This document shows, piece after piece, positions 53,888 to 63,107 of a DNA stretch of 64,000 nt. Within the stretch, counting starts at the first letter, position 1; every line of letters begins with the position of its first letter. The DNA comes from an uncultured Rubripirellula sp. Lineage in GTDB: Bacteria; Planctomycetota; Planctomycetia; Pirellulales; Pirellulaceae. Where the stretch lies: the NCBI GenBank assembly GCA_938075415.1, contig CALJHC010000016.1, forward strand, positions 62,001 through 126,000, read 5' to 3'. The position numbers and the translations under genes were made by a program. The notes beneath the pieces were generated by a model. That model was not told where the DNA came from and made no database searches. It saw nothing but the letters and a program-made list of their open reading frames with translations.

Positions 53888-54847
53888 TTGTTAGCAATCG
53901 AAGGAAAGACATTGAATTTGCCCAGCAGAACAGTTTTGCCAAACTCTGCGATTCTGATGGCTTGGTTTATTGGCACAACTTCAATACCGAGTAAAGCAGA
54001 TCAGCTTTGGTTGCAGCCTGTGCGTACCGCTAGTGCAGCTAAGACTTGGTACCCACCTTCGATCCAACGCATCTCCGGCATGGTTTCGCAATTTGATGAT
54101 AAACGAGTCGTTTTAGTCGACCAATCTAATCAGAATGAGACGCAATACAGTGCGTCACGAGTACTTTGGATTGAATCTGCTGAACTATCTGCCAACGAAA
54201 AGAAAATTCGCGAGGCTTTTCTACAGCAGGATGATACTCAAGTGCTCTCGATGCTACCGAGTGTCCTGAACGAAAGGCCAGCCGTATGGCGACAGCAATG
54301 GTTGACAATGTTGGCATCGGTGTCCGCATGGAGGACGAATCGGGGTGAGATTGCGCTCACGATCATTTCACAATTGGATGCCAGACCCTTACCGCCTCTG
54401 GTTGTCGCTTGGTTGCCCATTTCCTGGATGCAGACCACCTCCTCGCCACTGTTAACGCAAGCCGCTGTTGATTGGATGTTTGATGAATCAGAACTCGTCC
54501 GACTTACCGCATGTAGTTGGCTGTTATCCACTTCTAAACGAAATGAAGCTATCACGGTTTTGAAGCAACTTGTTAAGTCAAATCGTTCCGAAGTTGTGAG
54601 TTTGGCGACCGCACTTTTGTGGAAGATTGCCACACCGAATCAAGTGCTTGAGCAGAGCAATGATTGGCAAGCAACCGTAAAGGGTTACCCAATGGTGTTG
54701 CAAACTGGACCCCTCGCCTTGATTAATAAAAAGTTGCAAGCTGCCAATCAACTGGGGGCAGCGAACCGGATTACGTGGTCACTTGAATTGACTCCGCGTT
54801 CTCCCAATTTGCATTGGATCTATTCAACAGATAATCACTCTCAGTAG
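53888..54847 (+). CDS. Secreted or membrane-bound protein of unknown function
   Basis: 319 residues from a TTG start at 53888; an ATG at 53959 is possible. The N-terminus has a weak hydrophobic stretch (AILMAWFIGTTSIPSKADQ) that could be a signal. The region QRISGMVSQFDDKRVVLVDQ to YSASRVLWIESAE reads as a small beta-domain. The rest is helical and contains LVRLTACSWLLSTSKRNEAITVL, which resembles a HEAT-type repeat. No enzyme motif is seen. It sits between the vWA protein and the HIT gene and is probably co-transcribed with the former. Function unknown. Confidence 0.68.
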   Translation: MLAIEGKTLNLPSRTVLPNSAILMAWFIGTTSIPSKADQLWLQPVRTASAAKTWYPPSIQRISGMVSQFDDKRVVLVDQSNQNETQYSASRVLWIESAELSANEKKIREAFLQQDDTQVLSMLPSVLNERPAVWRQQWLTMLASVSAWRTNRGEIALTIISQLDARPLPPLVVAWLPISWMQTTSSPLLTQAAVDWMFDESELVRLTACSWLLSTSKRNEAITVLKQLVKSNRSEVVSLATALLWKIATPNQVLEQSNDWQATVKGYPMVLQTGPLALINKKLQAANQLGAANRITWSLELTPRSPNLHWIYSTDNHSQ

Positions 54848-54906
54848 AGCAAGATGCTGTCCATTTGTTGGCTAGCACAACCATACCCTTTGATGAGTAG
54901 GATTTG

Positions 54907-55245
54907 ATGAGCAGTATTTTTTCCAAAATTATTTCGAAGGAAATACCCGCAGATATCCTCCACGAAGACGATCTCTGTCTCGCATTTCGCGATATAAATC
55001 CGCAGGCGCCGACACATTTTTTGGTGATACCGAAGAAAGAAATTGTTTCAATGGCTGACTTGGTCGATGAAGATCAGGCAGCGGTGGGCCGCTGCTTGTT
55101 GATTGCTTCACGCGTTGCATTTGAGCAAGGTTTGGAGAATGGTTATCGTCTGATTGCCAACACGGGTGAAGATGGCGGCCAGGAAGTTCCCCATCTGCAC
55201 TTTCATGTGTTGGGTGGAAGGAATCTGACTTGGCCACCCGGATAG
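54907..55245 (+). CDS. HIT family (histidine triad) nucleotide-binding protein
   Basis: 112 residues from ATG 54907. SIFSKIISKEIPADILHEDD at the N-terminus and LAFRDINPQAPTHFLVIPKK near residue 27 are typical of the bacterial Hint branch. The catalytic triad is in VPHLHFHVLGGRNL near 95, with the HxHxH pattern intact. Such proteins hydrolyse aminoacyl- or amino-AMP compounds; physiological substrates are unsure. It precedes bioF by 49 bases on the same strand. Confidence 0.93.
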   Translation: MSSIFSKIISKEIPADILHEDDLCLAFRDINPQAPTHFLVIPKKEIVSMADLVDEDQAAVGRCLLIASRVAFEQGLENGYRLIANTGEDGGQEVPHLHFHVLGGRNLTWPPG

Positions 55246-55294
55246 TGTCTTAGCGGCCAATTCACGATGATCAAATGTCTCTTTGGGAACCGTC

Positions 55295-56422
55295 ATGCCA
55301 TCGTTTAAACATTTGGCGCAAGAGCTTCATCAACTTGAGCGACAGGGTCGTAATCGACGACTCGTTTCGAGGGACGTCAACGGGGTTTGGATTGAATCCT
55401 CCGCAGGCGAACGACTTTGTAATTTCGGTAGTAATGATTATTTGGGGTACGCTGCGAGAGAGGTTGGAAATGGTCCTGTTGGTTCGGGTGCTAGTGCCTT
55501 GGTCAGCGGTTGGACTCATTCGCATCAATTGCTGACAGAACGTTTGGCCGATTTTGAATCGACCGCAGCGGCGGTTCTTTTTCCGAGTGGGTATGCTGCT
55601 TGCAGTGGAACGGTTGCTACTCTGGCTTGCAAAGGCGACGTGATTTTTAGCGACTCCCTCAATCATGCTTCGTTGATTGATGGATGTCGACTCGCTTCTG
55701 CAAACTGCGTCATCTATCCGCATCGAGATATGACCGCATTGAAGAAATTATTATCCCAGCATCGCCCCCAACATCGTAGTGCGTGGATTGTTACCGATGG
55801 AGTTTTTAGCATGGACGGGCACCTCGCCCCATTGCCGCAAATTTGTGATTTGGCCGAGGAATTTGATGTAGCGGTTATCGTGGATGAGGCCCATGGGACA
55901 GGTGTGATTGGCGAGCATGGTTCTGGTGCTTGCGAATTTTTTAATGTGAAGAACCGAGTTGCTGTTCGTATTGGAACTTTGAGTAAATCGATCGGATCGC
56001 ATGGTGGATTTGCGGCATCAAGTCAATTGATTATCGATTATCTGATTAATCGTTGTCGATCGTTGATTTACAGCACATCTTTGCCGGTGTGTTCAGTGGA
56101 AGCTTCGATTGGTGCTTTGGCGGAGATCCAGGATGATCAAGGTCCGAGACAGCACCTGCGATCATTGGTTAGAAAAATATGGCTTGGTTTAGGGCAAGAA
56201 TTATCACGAGGTGAAGGTGAAATACCTATCATTCCAGTCATTATCGGCGATGATCAAAGTGCGGTCGAAGCCTCGGGATTTCTGAGAAATGCCGGTTTTT
56301 ATGTGCCAGCGATCAGACCACCTACCGTGCCAGAGGGTACTGCTCGTTTGCGAATTTCACTCAGTGCCGCCCATAGCCATCAGATGGTTGATGATTTAGT
56401 GGGTCATCTGAAGCTGCTTTGA
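55295..56422 (+). CDS. bioF: 8-amino-7-oxononanoate synthase (BioF), alpha-oxoamine synthase family
   Basis: PLP enzyme that condenses pimeloyl-ACP/CoA with alanine in biotin synthesis. About 375 residues. FGSNDYLGYA near residue 46 and SGASALVSGWTHSHQLLTERLA near 64 are BioF-like. VDEAHGTGVIGEHGSG near 197 binds PLP, and GTLSKSIGSHGGFAA near 227 carries the Schiff-base lysine. The C-terminal PAIRPPTVPEGTARLRISLSA is the family's substrate-binding end. A close relative, 2-amino-3-ketobutyrate ligase, cannot be excluded, but the GWTHSH and RPPTVPEGTARLR motifs favour BioF. The ATG at 55295 follows GGGAA; other biotin genes are not in the window. Confidence 0.9.
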   Translation: MPSFKHLAQELHQLERQGRNRRLVSRDVNGVWIESSAGERLCNFGSNDYLGYAAREVGNGPVGSGASALVSGWTHSHQLLTERLADFESTAAAVLFPSGYAACSGTVATLACKGDVIFSDSLNHASLIDGCRLASANCVIYPHRDMTALKKLLSQHRPQHRSAWIVTDGVFSMDGHLAPLPQICDLAEEFDVAVIVDEAHGTGVIGEHGSGACEFFNVKNRVAVRIGTLSKSIGSHGGFAASSQLIIDYLINRCRSLIYSTSLPVCSVEASIGALAEIQDDQGPRQHLRSLVRKIWLGLGQELSRGEGEIPIIPVIIGDDQSAVEASGFLRNAGFYVPAIRPPTVPEGTARLRISLSAAHSHQMVDDLVGHLKLL

Positions 56423-56706
56423 TAATGGGACGTTGGTCAGAAGCGTCCGTTGTCCGAAGCCAGGGTCACCAACGTACGGTCATTCTTGAAACCGCGCCAG
56501 TGGTGGTTTTGATTGCGATTTTGCCTTTTTCGGTGAAATGAAGATAATAATGAATCTTTTGCAACGTCATACTCGTCTGACGAGCGTGGGTCGATGTTCT
56601 TGATGGGTACTTCCATCTAGCCTGAAGAGGCTTTGAATCGCTTCCGCTGTGCCACGGTTATAGTTTTCGATCACCTTAAGTGCTTTTCTAATCGGGAGTC
56701 GCCGAA

Positions 56707-59700
56707 ATGTTAGCTGCAGACACGCAAAAAAACGAACCACTTCACCGGGTCAGAAATTTTTCGGTGAGTTTTCGCATTGTTGCATTCACAGCCATTCTTT
56801 TGAGTTGCGGCACGTTACTAGCTGACCCGATTAGCTGGATGGAAGATTTTGCATTATCGTCAGATCGGGAGGCAAAGCTCAGTGAGTTGATCCCCGGAAG
56901 CGACGATTACTATTTCTATCACTGCTTGCATTACCAAAATTCGAATCAGTTGGACCGTAGCGAGGTCATGCTGACAGACTGGTTGGCAGAGCATCAAGGT
57001 AAGGAAACGGCGGCAATCGCTTCGATGCTGGATCGACAGCGTTTACTGACCTACCAAGATAATCCGCAACGCACGATCGATCACCTTGTGCGCCGACTGG
57101 GAATTCAGCTGAATCACGCGGCGCCGCCAGCAAAGAATGAACGCAGATTCCCCAGTCAGCTTGACGAAGCTCTGATTAATCCACAGCGTTTGGTCTTTGA
57201 CTCTCTTCGACGCAGAGATCCTATGAAACCGCTGGGTTTAAGGTTTCTTGCGGAGCGTTTTCTCGCTAATCAAGTTGCGGGAATGCCCATCCAACTGTCC
57301 GATCTTTTGCAGCGTGTTAACCAGCCAATTGTCGAACGATTAGATGAATTGGTGATCCGTGAGTTGCAAGCAAGAAATCGAGCTGCGCAGAAGTTTGGAG
57401 ATCGTACCGCACACCAACTACTCACGCGAGAACAGCTAACCAACGTGGCGAAGCGACTTCCGCAGGTATCGTTGCAAGATGGATTTGTGCGAGCGATGTT
57501 GCGGCGTTTAAGACCGGGCGCTGAGGTGGAACTGTCCGATGATGAGCAGCAACGACTTGTTTATCTAACCACTGTCGATCAATACGTGAAACAACTGCCC
57601 GTCTCGTTCAATAATTTGAAAGCGGCAGCGGCATACCGATTGCTTGAGGCGAATTACGCACGAGGCGTTTTTTCCAAGGAGTTGTTGATTCGTTATTTGA
57701 AACTACCCCGGATAAGTCCAATCGTACCCCGGGAGAAAATGAATCAAGCGGGTCGCGTGGATTTGAATCAAGATTTCACTGAAATTGCGATCCTGCCACG
57801 CATTGGCAATGAGGAACCTCTCATCAGGGCATATCTGGAATACTTTTTAAAGGACGCTGCCAGCAGTGATGATTTCCGTGGGATTGTGCGAGACGATTAC
57901 CTCAAGGCGGTATTCGCCGAGACTAAATTAATTCACGGAGTCGGTGACGAACAAACCTGGTATCGAATGCTAAGTCCTTCCCAGAGGAAAAGTGTGCGAG
58001 ACAGATCCGAGTTGCGTTTGTCAGCGGAAAACGCCGTCAGGTTTTCCAAGGATGAGCAAACGGTTCTCAATGTCGATTTGAAAAATATCGGCGAGTTGAT
58101 TATTCGTGTCTATGAAATCAATACCGAATCTTACTACCGAGATCGATCTGAAGTGATTGATACCGATATTGATTTGGATGGACTCATTGCAACACATGAG
58201 CAAACGCTTTCTTTCGCACAGGCGCCAGTTCGACGTCATCGCGAATTAATAGAATTACCGATGGTGACCGGACGTGGTGTCTGGGTTGTGGATTTTGTGG
58301 GTGAGGGACTTCGTGCCAGGGCGCTAGTACGTCGTGGGTCAATCGAACACGTGGAGTCGTCTGCTGCTGACGGTATGGTGTTCACAATTATCAACGAGGA
58401 TCGTCAGGCAATACCCAATGCGGTGATGACGGTGGGTGAGCGCGCCTTTGTTGCGGACCAAGATGGCAGAATCGTGATTCCACCGGTTGTCGACGAAGTC
58501 AACCGAGTTGCCGTGATATCTGACGGGAAAATTGCCCGGCGATTCGAATTTGCTCACTTGCGAGAAAGTTATTCACTTGAGGCGGGAATTCATCTTGATC
58601 GCACGCAATTTCAAAGTGGCGGGAAAACGCAGATCGTCGTTCGTTCAAGATTACGCCTCGGCAAACGACTTGTTGATCCTGCCATCCTTCGGGATGTCAG
58701 TCTGAGAATGGAGGCAACTGATCTGGATGGTCTGCCAATAACGATTGAGAAAAATGGATTGGTACTGGATCAGAACGCGGAGCTTGCCGTGCCTGTTCGG
58801 GTTCCAACGCGTCTCGCGTCGTTGCGAGTGGTTTTATCGGGTACTGTGCAGTCGATCAGTGATGCTCAAGATCAGCAGGTTCGGACGGAACAGGAGTGGC
58901 AACTGGCAGGTGTCCGTAAAACAAGCCAGACTCATGATGCGTTCCTCACGCGAGACGGAGACCAATATCTGATCGAAGTCAGGGGGCGCAACGGCGAATT
59001 AGTACCAGGGGTTGCGGTCTCAATTTCTTTATTGAGCGAATACAGTTCGGGCGAGGTGAAAGTTACGTTACAGACCGATCAACAGGGTCGAGTTGTGTTG
59101 GGACGATTGCCTCAAATTACGCAACTGCGTTACTCCGTTGTTTCTGGTTTGCAGCACGTGCAGGATTTGAAATTTAATCAGGTTCGCTGGCCGGATCAGA
59201 TACACGCGATCGCTGATCAACCCCTTCGATTACCGCTCTTGAATCCTGCTCAGGATTTAAAAACCCAATTTCGTTTAATTGAGTTGCGCGATGGTTCATT
59301 TACAGTTGATCAAAGTGATCGGATGGCTGTGCAAGGTGGGTTCCTTGTTATCTCGCAGTTACCAGCCGGTGATTATCAACTTTTCAACCGGGTTTCTGGT
59401 CGATCGCATTCGATTTCAATGATTGATGGACCGATTTTCAGTCAGGTGGCGGTGGGAGCAAACCGACATCGGTCAATCGCTGAGCAGATACCACTATCAG
59501 TGGGTGGTGTTGAGCGAAATGCTGAAGGTCTCAGAATTCAGCTGGCGGGTGACACCTCGGGGGCTCGCGTCCATTTATACGCATCGCGATTTATTGATTC
59601 TGCATATCCCGGAATGGATTTATCACTTCCGGCTGCACAACTTTGGGGACGGAACGTTCAGCAAAGTCGATGTGGATATATCAGTGACCTTAGGTTGGGT

Positions 59701-62700
59701 GATGAGTATCAATATGTCTTGCGTCGAAGGTACCTGTCTAAATATCCCGGCGTCATGTTGCCAACTCCTGGGTTACTTATTAATCCTTGGCAAACGGAAG
59801 AGACGATCAACCGAAGCCAAATTGCTAAAGCCGATCAAGCTCCGCCACCGAGCAGCACGAAACGTTCCGGTGATGATTTAGCTGACCTAATGGCTCGGGA
59901 AGCCAGTGTGCAAGCGGTCGGAGCATCAGATTATGACTTCATTTCTGATCCCGGCGTAATCTTGACGAACCTTCGCCCCGATGATCAGGGTTGGGTTGTC
60001 ATTCCGAATGATGTCATCGATGGTTTGCCGATCGTACGTTTGGTTGCTTGTAATGCTTCGATGACACTCGAATATGACGTGCCGGCTCCGATGTCAGAGG
60101 TCATAACATCTGACTTACGTCTGTCGAAGAGTTTGGATAGTGAAAAAGCTTTTTCTTTGGAACGCGGCGTCACAATTGTCGGTCCTGAAAGGCCGCTCGA
60201 CTTCGAAAGTTTGGGTTCGGCGCAAGTTCAAGTTTATGGATCAATACCTGAGATCCTAAAGCTTTATCTAACAATTATTCCCGATCAGCGTTTTAAGGAT
60301 TTTTCAGAGTTAGGGTCGTGGAACTTGTTTAGCACCAATGAAAAGCTTGGTGTCTATGGCCGATTGGCTTGTCATGAACTGCACTTGTTTCTTTGGTTTC
60401 ATGATCGACCGTTCTTTGATGAGGTAATTCGGCCTTATTTGGCCAATAAGAAAGAGAAGCAATTTCTTGATCGATGGCTACTTGGCGATGATCTAGCTGC
60501 CTATGCTCGAATCGATCGATACGTTGGACTGAACATCGCAGAGCGTGCGTTGCTGGCGCAGCGGTTGCCTAATTTGCAGCAGTCAATCGGAAGCCAGTTG
60601 CGACAGAAATTGGAGTCAGATGTCTTCAATGCCGATCTGACACGCCGAAACATTGATATTGCCTTGAACGGACGTGCCATGGACGCAATGGAGGGGGGAA
60701 TGCTCGGCGGCGCAGGCGAGGCATTCGGCATGGAAATGCAGACCGAAAAAGAAATGTTGGGGAACCAGCAGGCGAATCGAGGCCGTGGCCGGCAGAGCCG
60801 ACGAGCCGCGGCAGTTCCCGAAGCTGACGCCGCCATGGATAAGCGGGCAGCGCCTGCAGAGGCGAATTTGTTTTTTGGTCGTAAAGCAGTTGATGGTCGT
60901 GGAGGTGAAGCTTTCTATCGAGACTTGGATACCACCAAGCAATTAGCGGAAAGCCAATGGGATCGTGTTCGAACAGTTGGTGGAAATAGTTCTCGAGACC
61001 TGGTAACTCTCAATTCGTTCTGGCTTGACGTAGCATTGAGTGACGGTGAAACGATACCGGTATCAGAACATGTTCTGTTACCTGCCGAGAACCGCCATGC
61101 GGCTCTCTTGGCACTCGCGGTCAGTGGCTTACCAATGCAATCGGGTGCGATCGAATTACCGGCTTCGGGCGAGACGGTTTATCAGCCGGAGCATCCGGTA
61201 GCAGTTGTGACAAAAAGCCTGAGACAATTAGAAAACAAAGATTTGGAACAAACGGTTTTAATCGGTCAGCGGTTTTCCATGAAATCCGATGTTACCAACA
61301 ACTCTCGCAGCACAGCCACTCAGCTCAATCTTGAAGCTTTACTGACAACTGTTCCTTACCGCGGACAAGTTGTTGTGTCGAATCCTACCGCACAGCGTCA
61401 GGTGGTAGATGTTTTTTGGCAGATTCCCGAAGGCAGTGTGCCTTTGTCCGGAACTGAGATATCTGAGAGTCGAACGGTGACGCTTGAACCGTTCGCTGTA
61501 GAGTCCATCGAGTATGTTTTCTATTTTCCCGAATCTGGAGAATTTAGACATTATCCAGCCACGGTCTCTAAGGAAGAATCGCTGCTGGCAAAGGCATCTG
61601 TCGTGAAATTTGGTGTGCTTTCCGAGTTGCCATTAGCGAATGAAAAAGATTGGAATTCCTTGGTGGTGGCGGGAAATGCAACACAGATCGCAACATTTCT
61701 TCAGGACGTTAATCTGCAGACTCTCGAATGGGAAAAGATTTCTCATCGTATGAGAGAAGCCGATGTATATCGGGTGGTAATTGACAAACTAAGGATGGCG
61801 AATTTACCAATAATGAATCTGTGGGGTTATGGATTTTTCCATCAAGATCAGCCGGCAATTCAGACCTATCTATCGCTCAAAAGTGATTTTTCAAATCGAG
61901 TCGGGCCGGTTCTAAATAGTTCGCTATTGAGAGTGGATCCGATTGAGCAAAGTTTGTTCGAGACACTCGAGTATTCGCCCTTGGTTCGGGGGCGAATTCA
62001 TCAACTGGGCGTTCAAAATGAAATCCTTAATCCCACTTTCCGATCGCAATACGAATCCTTGACAAGGATTCTGGGTTTTCAGAATCAAATTGATCCAGCA
62101 TCCAGGCTCTTGTTGACCTATTACCTATTGCTCCAGAATCGAATCACAGAGGCAATCGAACAGTTCAACTTGGTCGACCGCGATAACGTCGAAACCAAAT
62201 TGCAATATGACTACCTTGCCGCTTTTTTGGCAATGCATCAAGCAAACTACGATCAGGCAACTCAAATCGCAATGAATTATCAAGAGTACCCCATTCCAAG
62301 ATGGCGTTTGCGATTTGCAGAGATGTTGAAGAATCTGCAGCAAGGTCGGTCGTTGCAGGAGTCGGAAAATCTTGATGAGGATGCCTTGGAATCGAATCCT
62401 CGTGAGGGAAGTCTTGCCATTGATGATAGGAACCGCAGGATGGGTGACGCTGCTGAGCAGGTTCCGGTCGTTGTCTTGGATATTGATGGAAATACGCTTC
62501 GCATTGATCACCGTAATTGCGAAATGGCAACAGTGAACTTCTACGGTGTTGACCTAGAGTTGCTCTTTAGTAAAGCACCATTCGTAAGAGAAGATTTAAA
62601 GCGAATGGCAATGGTGCGTCCCATGTTGAGTCAAGAGATCAAATTTGGCACTGCAAACGCGAGTACCGAATTTCAATTAGATAAAGCGATGCAGAGCCAA

Positions 62701-63036
62701 ACTTTATTGGTCGAAGTGGTGACTGGTGCATCACGAAGCACATCCCTCTATTTTGGTGGTGGACTGACCACTTATGTCTCAGAGAGTTTTGGTCAGCTTC
62801 AGGTAGCGGAACGCCAGACACAGAAACCGATCGCTAGCGCTTATGTGAAGGTGTATGCAAAATATCCCAACGGAGAAGTACGATTTTACAAAGATGGTTA
62901 CACCGACCTTCGCGGAAGATTTGACTACGCCAGTTTAAGTGCGGCTGATGCCAAGGGTGCTGAGAGATACGCCATTCTCGTCAAGAGTGAAGATCAGGGT
63001 TCGACAATCCAAGAGGTAGCCAATCCGCTTAATTAA
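56707..63036 (+). CDS. Giant secreted protein with alpha-2-macroglobulin-like features
   Basis: 2109 residues with a signal segment near 22-38 (FRIVAFTAILLSCGTLLA). Residues 440-480 (DEQTVLNVDLKNIGELIIRVYEIN) match the MG1/MG2-type opening of bacterial macroglobulins. The stretch 620-660 (IHLDRTQFQSGGKTQIVVRS) looks like a macroglobulin 'ligand' domain. Around 1560-1600 (VDVFWQIPEGSVPLSGTEI; FEYVFYFPESGEFRHYP-like text) resembles the C-terminal MG region, preceded by a Gly/Met/Arg-rich linker at 1320-1400. No thioester CxEQ motif is found, so it would not trap proteases covalently. A carboxypeptidase-regulatory-like domain is near 2030-2085. The N-terminal 400 residues are helical. Assignment to the macroglobulin superfamily is a motif-level inference; the function is unknown. 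Confidence 0.65.
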   Translation: MLAADTQKNEPLHRVRNFSVSFRIVAFTAILLSCGTLLADPISWMEDFALSSDREAKLSELIPGSDDYYFYHCLHYQNSNQLDRSEVMLTDWLAEHQGKETAAIASMLDRQRLLTYQDNPQRTIDHLVRRLGIQLNHAAPPAKNERRFPSQLDEALINPQRLVFDSLRRRDPMKPLGLRFLAERFLANQVAGMPIQLSDLLQRVNQPIVERLDELVIRELQARNRAAQKFGDRTAHQLLTREQLTNVAKRLPQVSLQDGFVRAMLRRLRPGAEVELSDDEQQRLVYLTTVDQYVKQLPVSFNNLKAAAAYRLLEANYARGVFSKELLIRYLKLPRISPIVPREKMNQAGRVDLNQDFTEIAILPRIGNEEPLIRAYLEYFLKDAASSDDFRGIVRDDYLKAVFAETKLIHGVGDEQTWYRMLSPSQRKSVRDRSELRLSAENAVRFSKDEQTVLNVDLKNIGELIIRVYEINTESYYRDRSEVIDTDIDLDGLIATHEQTLSFAQAPVRRHRELIELPMVTGRGVWVVDFVGEGLRARALVRRGSIEHVESSAADGMVFTIINEDRQAIPNAVMTVGERAFVADQDGRIVIPPVVDEVNRVAVISDGKIARRFEFAHLRESYSLEAGIHLDRTQFQSGGKTQIVVRSRLRLGKRLVDPAILRDVSLRMEATDLDGLPITIEKNGLVLDQNAELAVPVRVPTRLASLRVVLSGTVQSISDAQDQQVRTEQEWQLAGVRKTSQTHDAFLTRDGDQYLIEVRGRNGELVPGVAVSISLLSEYSSGEVKVTLQTDQQGRVVLGRLPQITQLRYSVVSGLQHVQDLKFNQVRWPDQIHAIADQPLRLPLLNPAQDLKTQFRLIELRDGSFTVDQSDRMAVQGGFLVISQLPAGDYQLFNRVSGRSHSISMIDGPIFSQVAVGANRHRSIAEQIPLSVGGVERNAEGLRIQLAGDTSGARVHLYASRFIDSAYPGMDLSLPAAQLWGRNVQQSRCGYISDLRLGDEYQYVLRRRYLSKYPGVMLPTPGLLINPWQTEETINRSQIAKADQAPPPSSTKRSGDDLADLMAREASVQAVGASDYDFISDPGVILTNLRPDDQGWVVIPNDVIDGLPIVRLVACNASMTLEYDVPAPMSEVITSDLRLSKSLDSEKAFSLERGVTIVGPERPLDFESLGSAQVQVYGSIPEILKLYLTIIPDQRFKDFSELGSWNLFSTNEKLGVYGRLACHELHLFLWFHDRPFFDEVIRPYLANKKEKQFLDRWLLGDDLAAYARIDRYVGLNIAERALLAQRLPNLQQSIGSQLRQKLESDVFNADLTRRNIDIALNGRAMDAMEGGMLGGAGEAFGMEMQTEKEMLGNQQANRGRGRQSRRAAAVPEADAAMDKRAAPAEANLFFGRKAVDGRGGEAFYRDLDTTKQLAESQWDRVRTVGGNSSRDLVTLNSFWLDVALSDGETIPVSEHVLLPAENRHAALLALAVSGLPMQSGAIELPASGETVYQPEHPVAVVTKSLRQLENKDLEQTVLIGQRFSMKSDVTNNSRSTATQLNLEALLTTVPYRGQVVVSNPTAQRQVVDVFWQIPEGSVPLSGTEISESRTVTLEPFAVESIEYVFYFPESGEFRHYPATVSKEESLLAKASVVKFGVLSELPLANEKDWNSLVVAGNATQIATFLQDVNLQTLEWEKISHRMREADVYRVVIDKLRMANLPIMNLWGYGFFHQDQPAIQTYLSLKSDFSNRVGPVLNSSLLRVDPIEQSLFETLEYSPLVRGRIHQLGVQNEILNPTFRSQYESLTRILGFQNQIDPASRLLLTYYLLLQNRITEAIEQFNLVDRDNVETKLQYDYLAAFLAMHQANYDQATQIAMNYQEYPIPRWRLRFAEMLKNLQQGRSLQESENLDEDALESNPREGSLAIDDRNRRMGDAAEQVPVVVLDIDGNTLRIDHRNCEMATVNFYGVDLELLFSKAPFVREDLKRMAMVRPMLSQEIKFGTANASTEFQLDKAMQSQTLLVEVVTGASRSTSLYFGGGLTTYVSESFGQLQVAERQTQKPIASAYVKVYAKYPNGEVRFYKDGYTDLRGRFDYASLSAADAKGAERYAILVKSEDQGSTIQEVANPLN

Positions 63037-63107
63037 CACGCTCGTTGGTTAGCCGGCTTGAATCCAGTTCAATTTGCATTGCGTTGGGAAGGATAAAATT
63101 CTCTGCG

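Noticed and set aside
56707..63036. Thioester motif in the giant secreted protein
   Set aside because: I searched by eye for CxEQ and found none, so it was not called a thioester macroglobulin.
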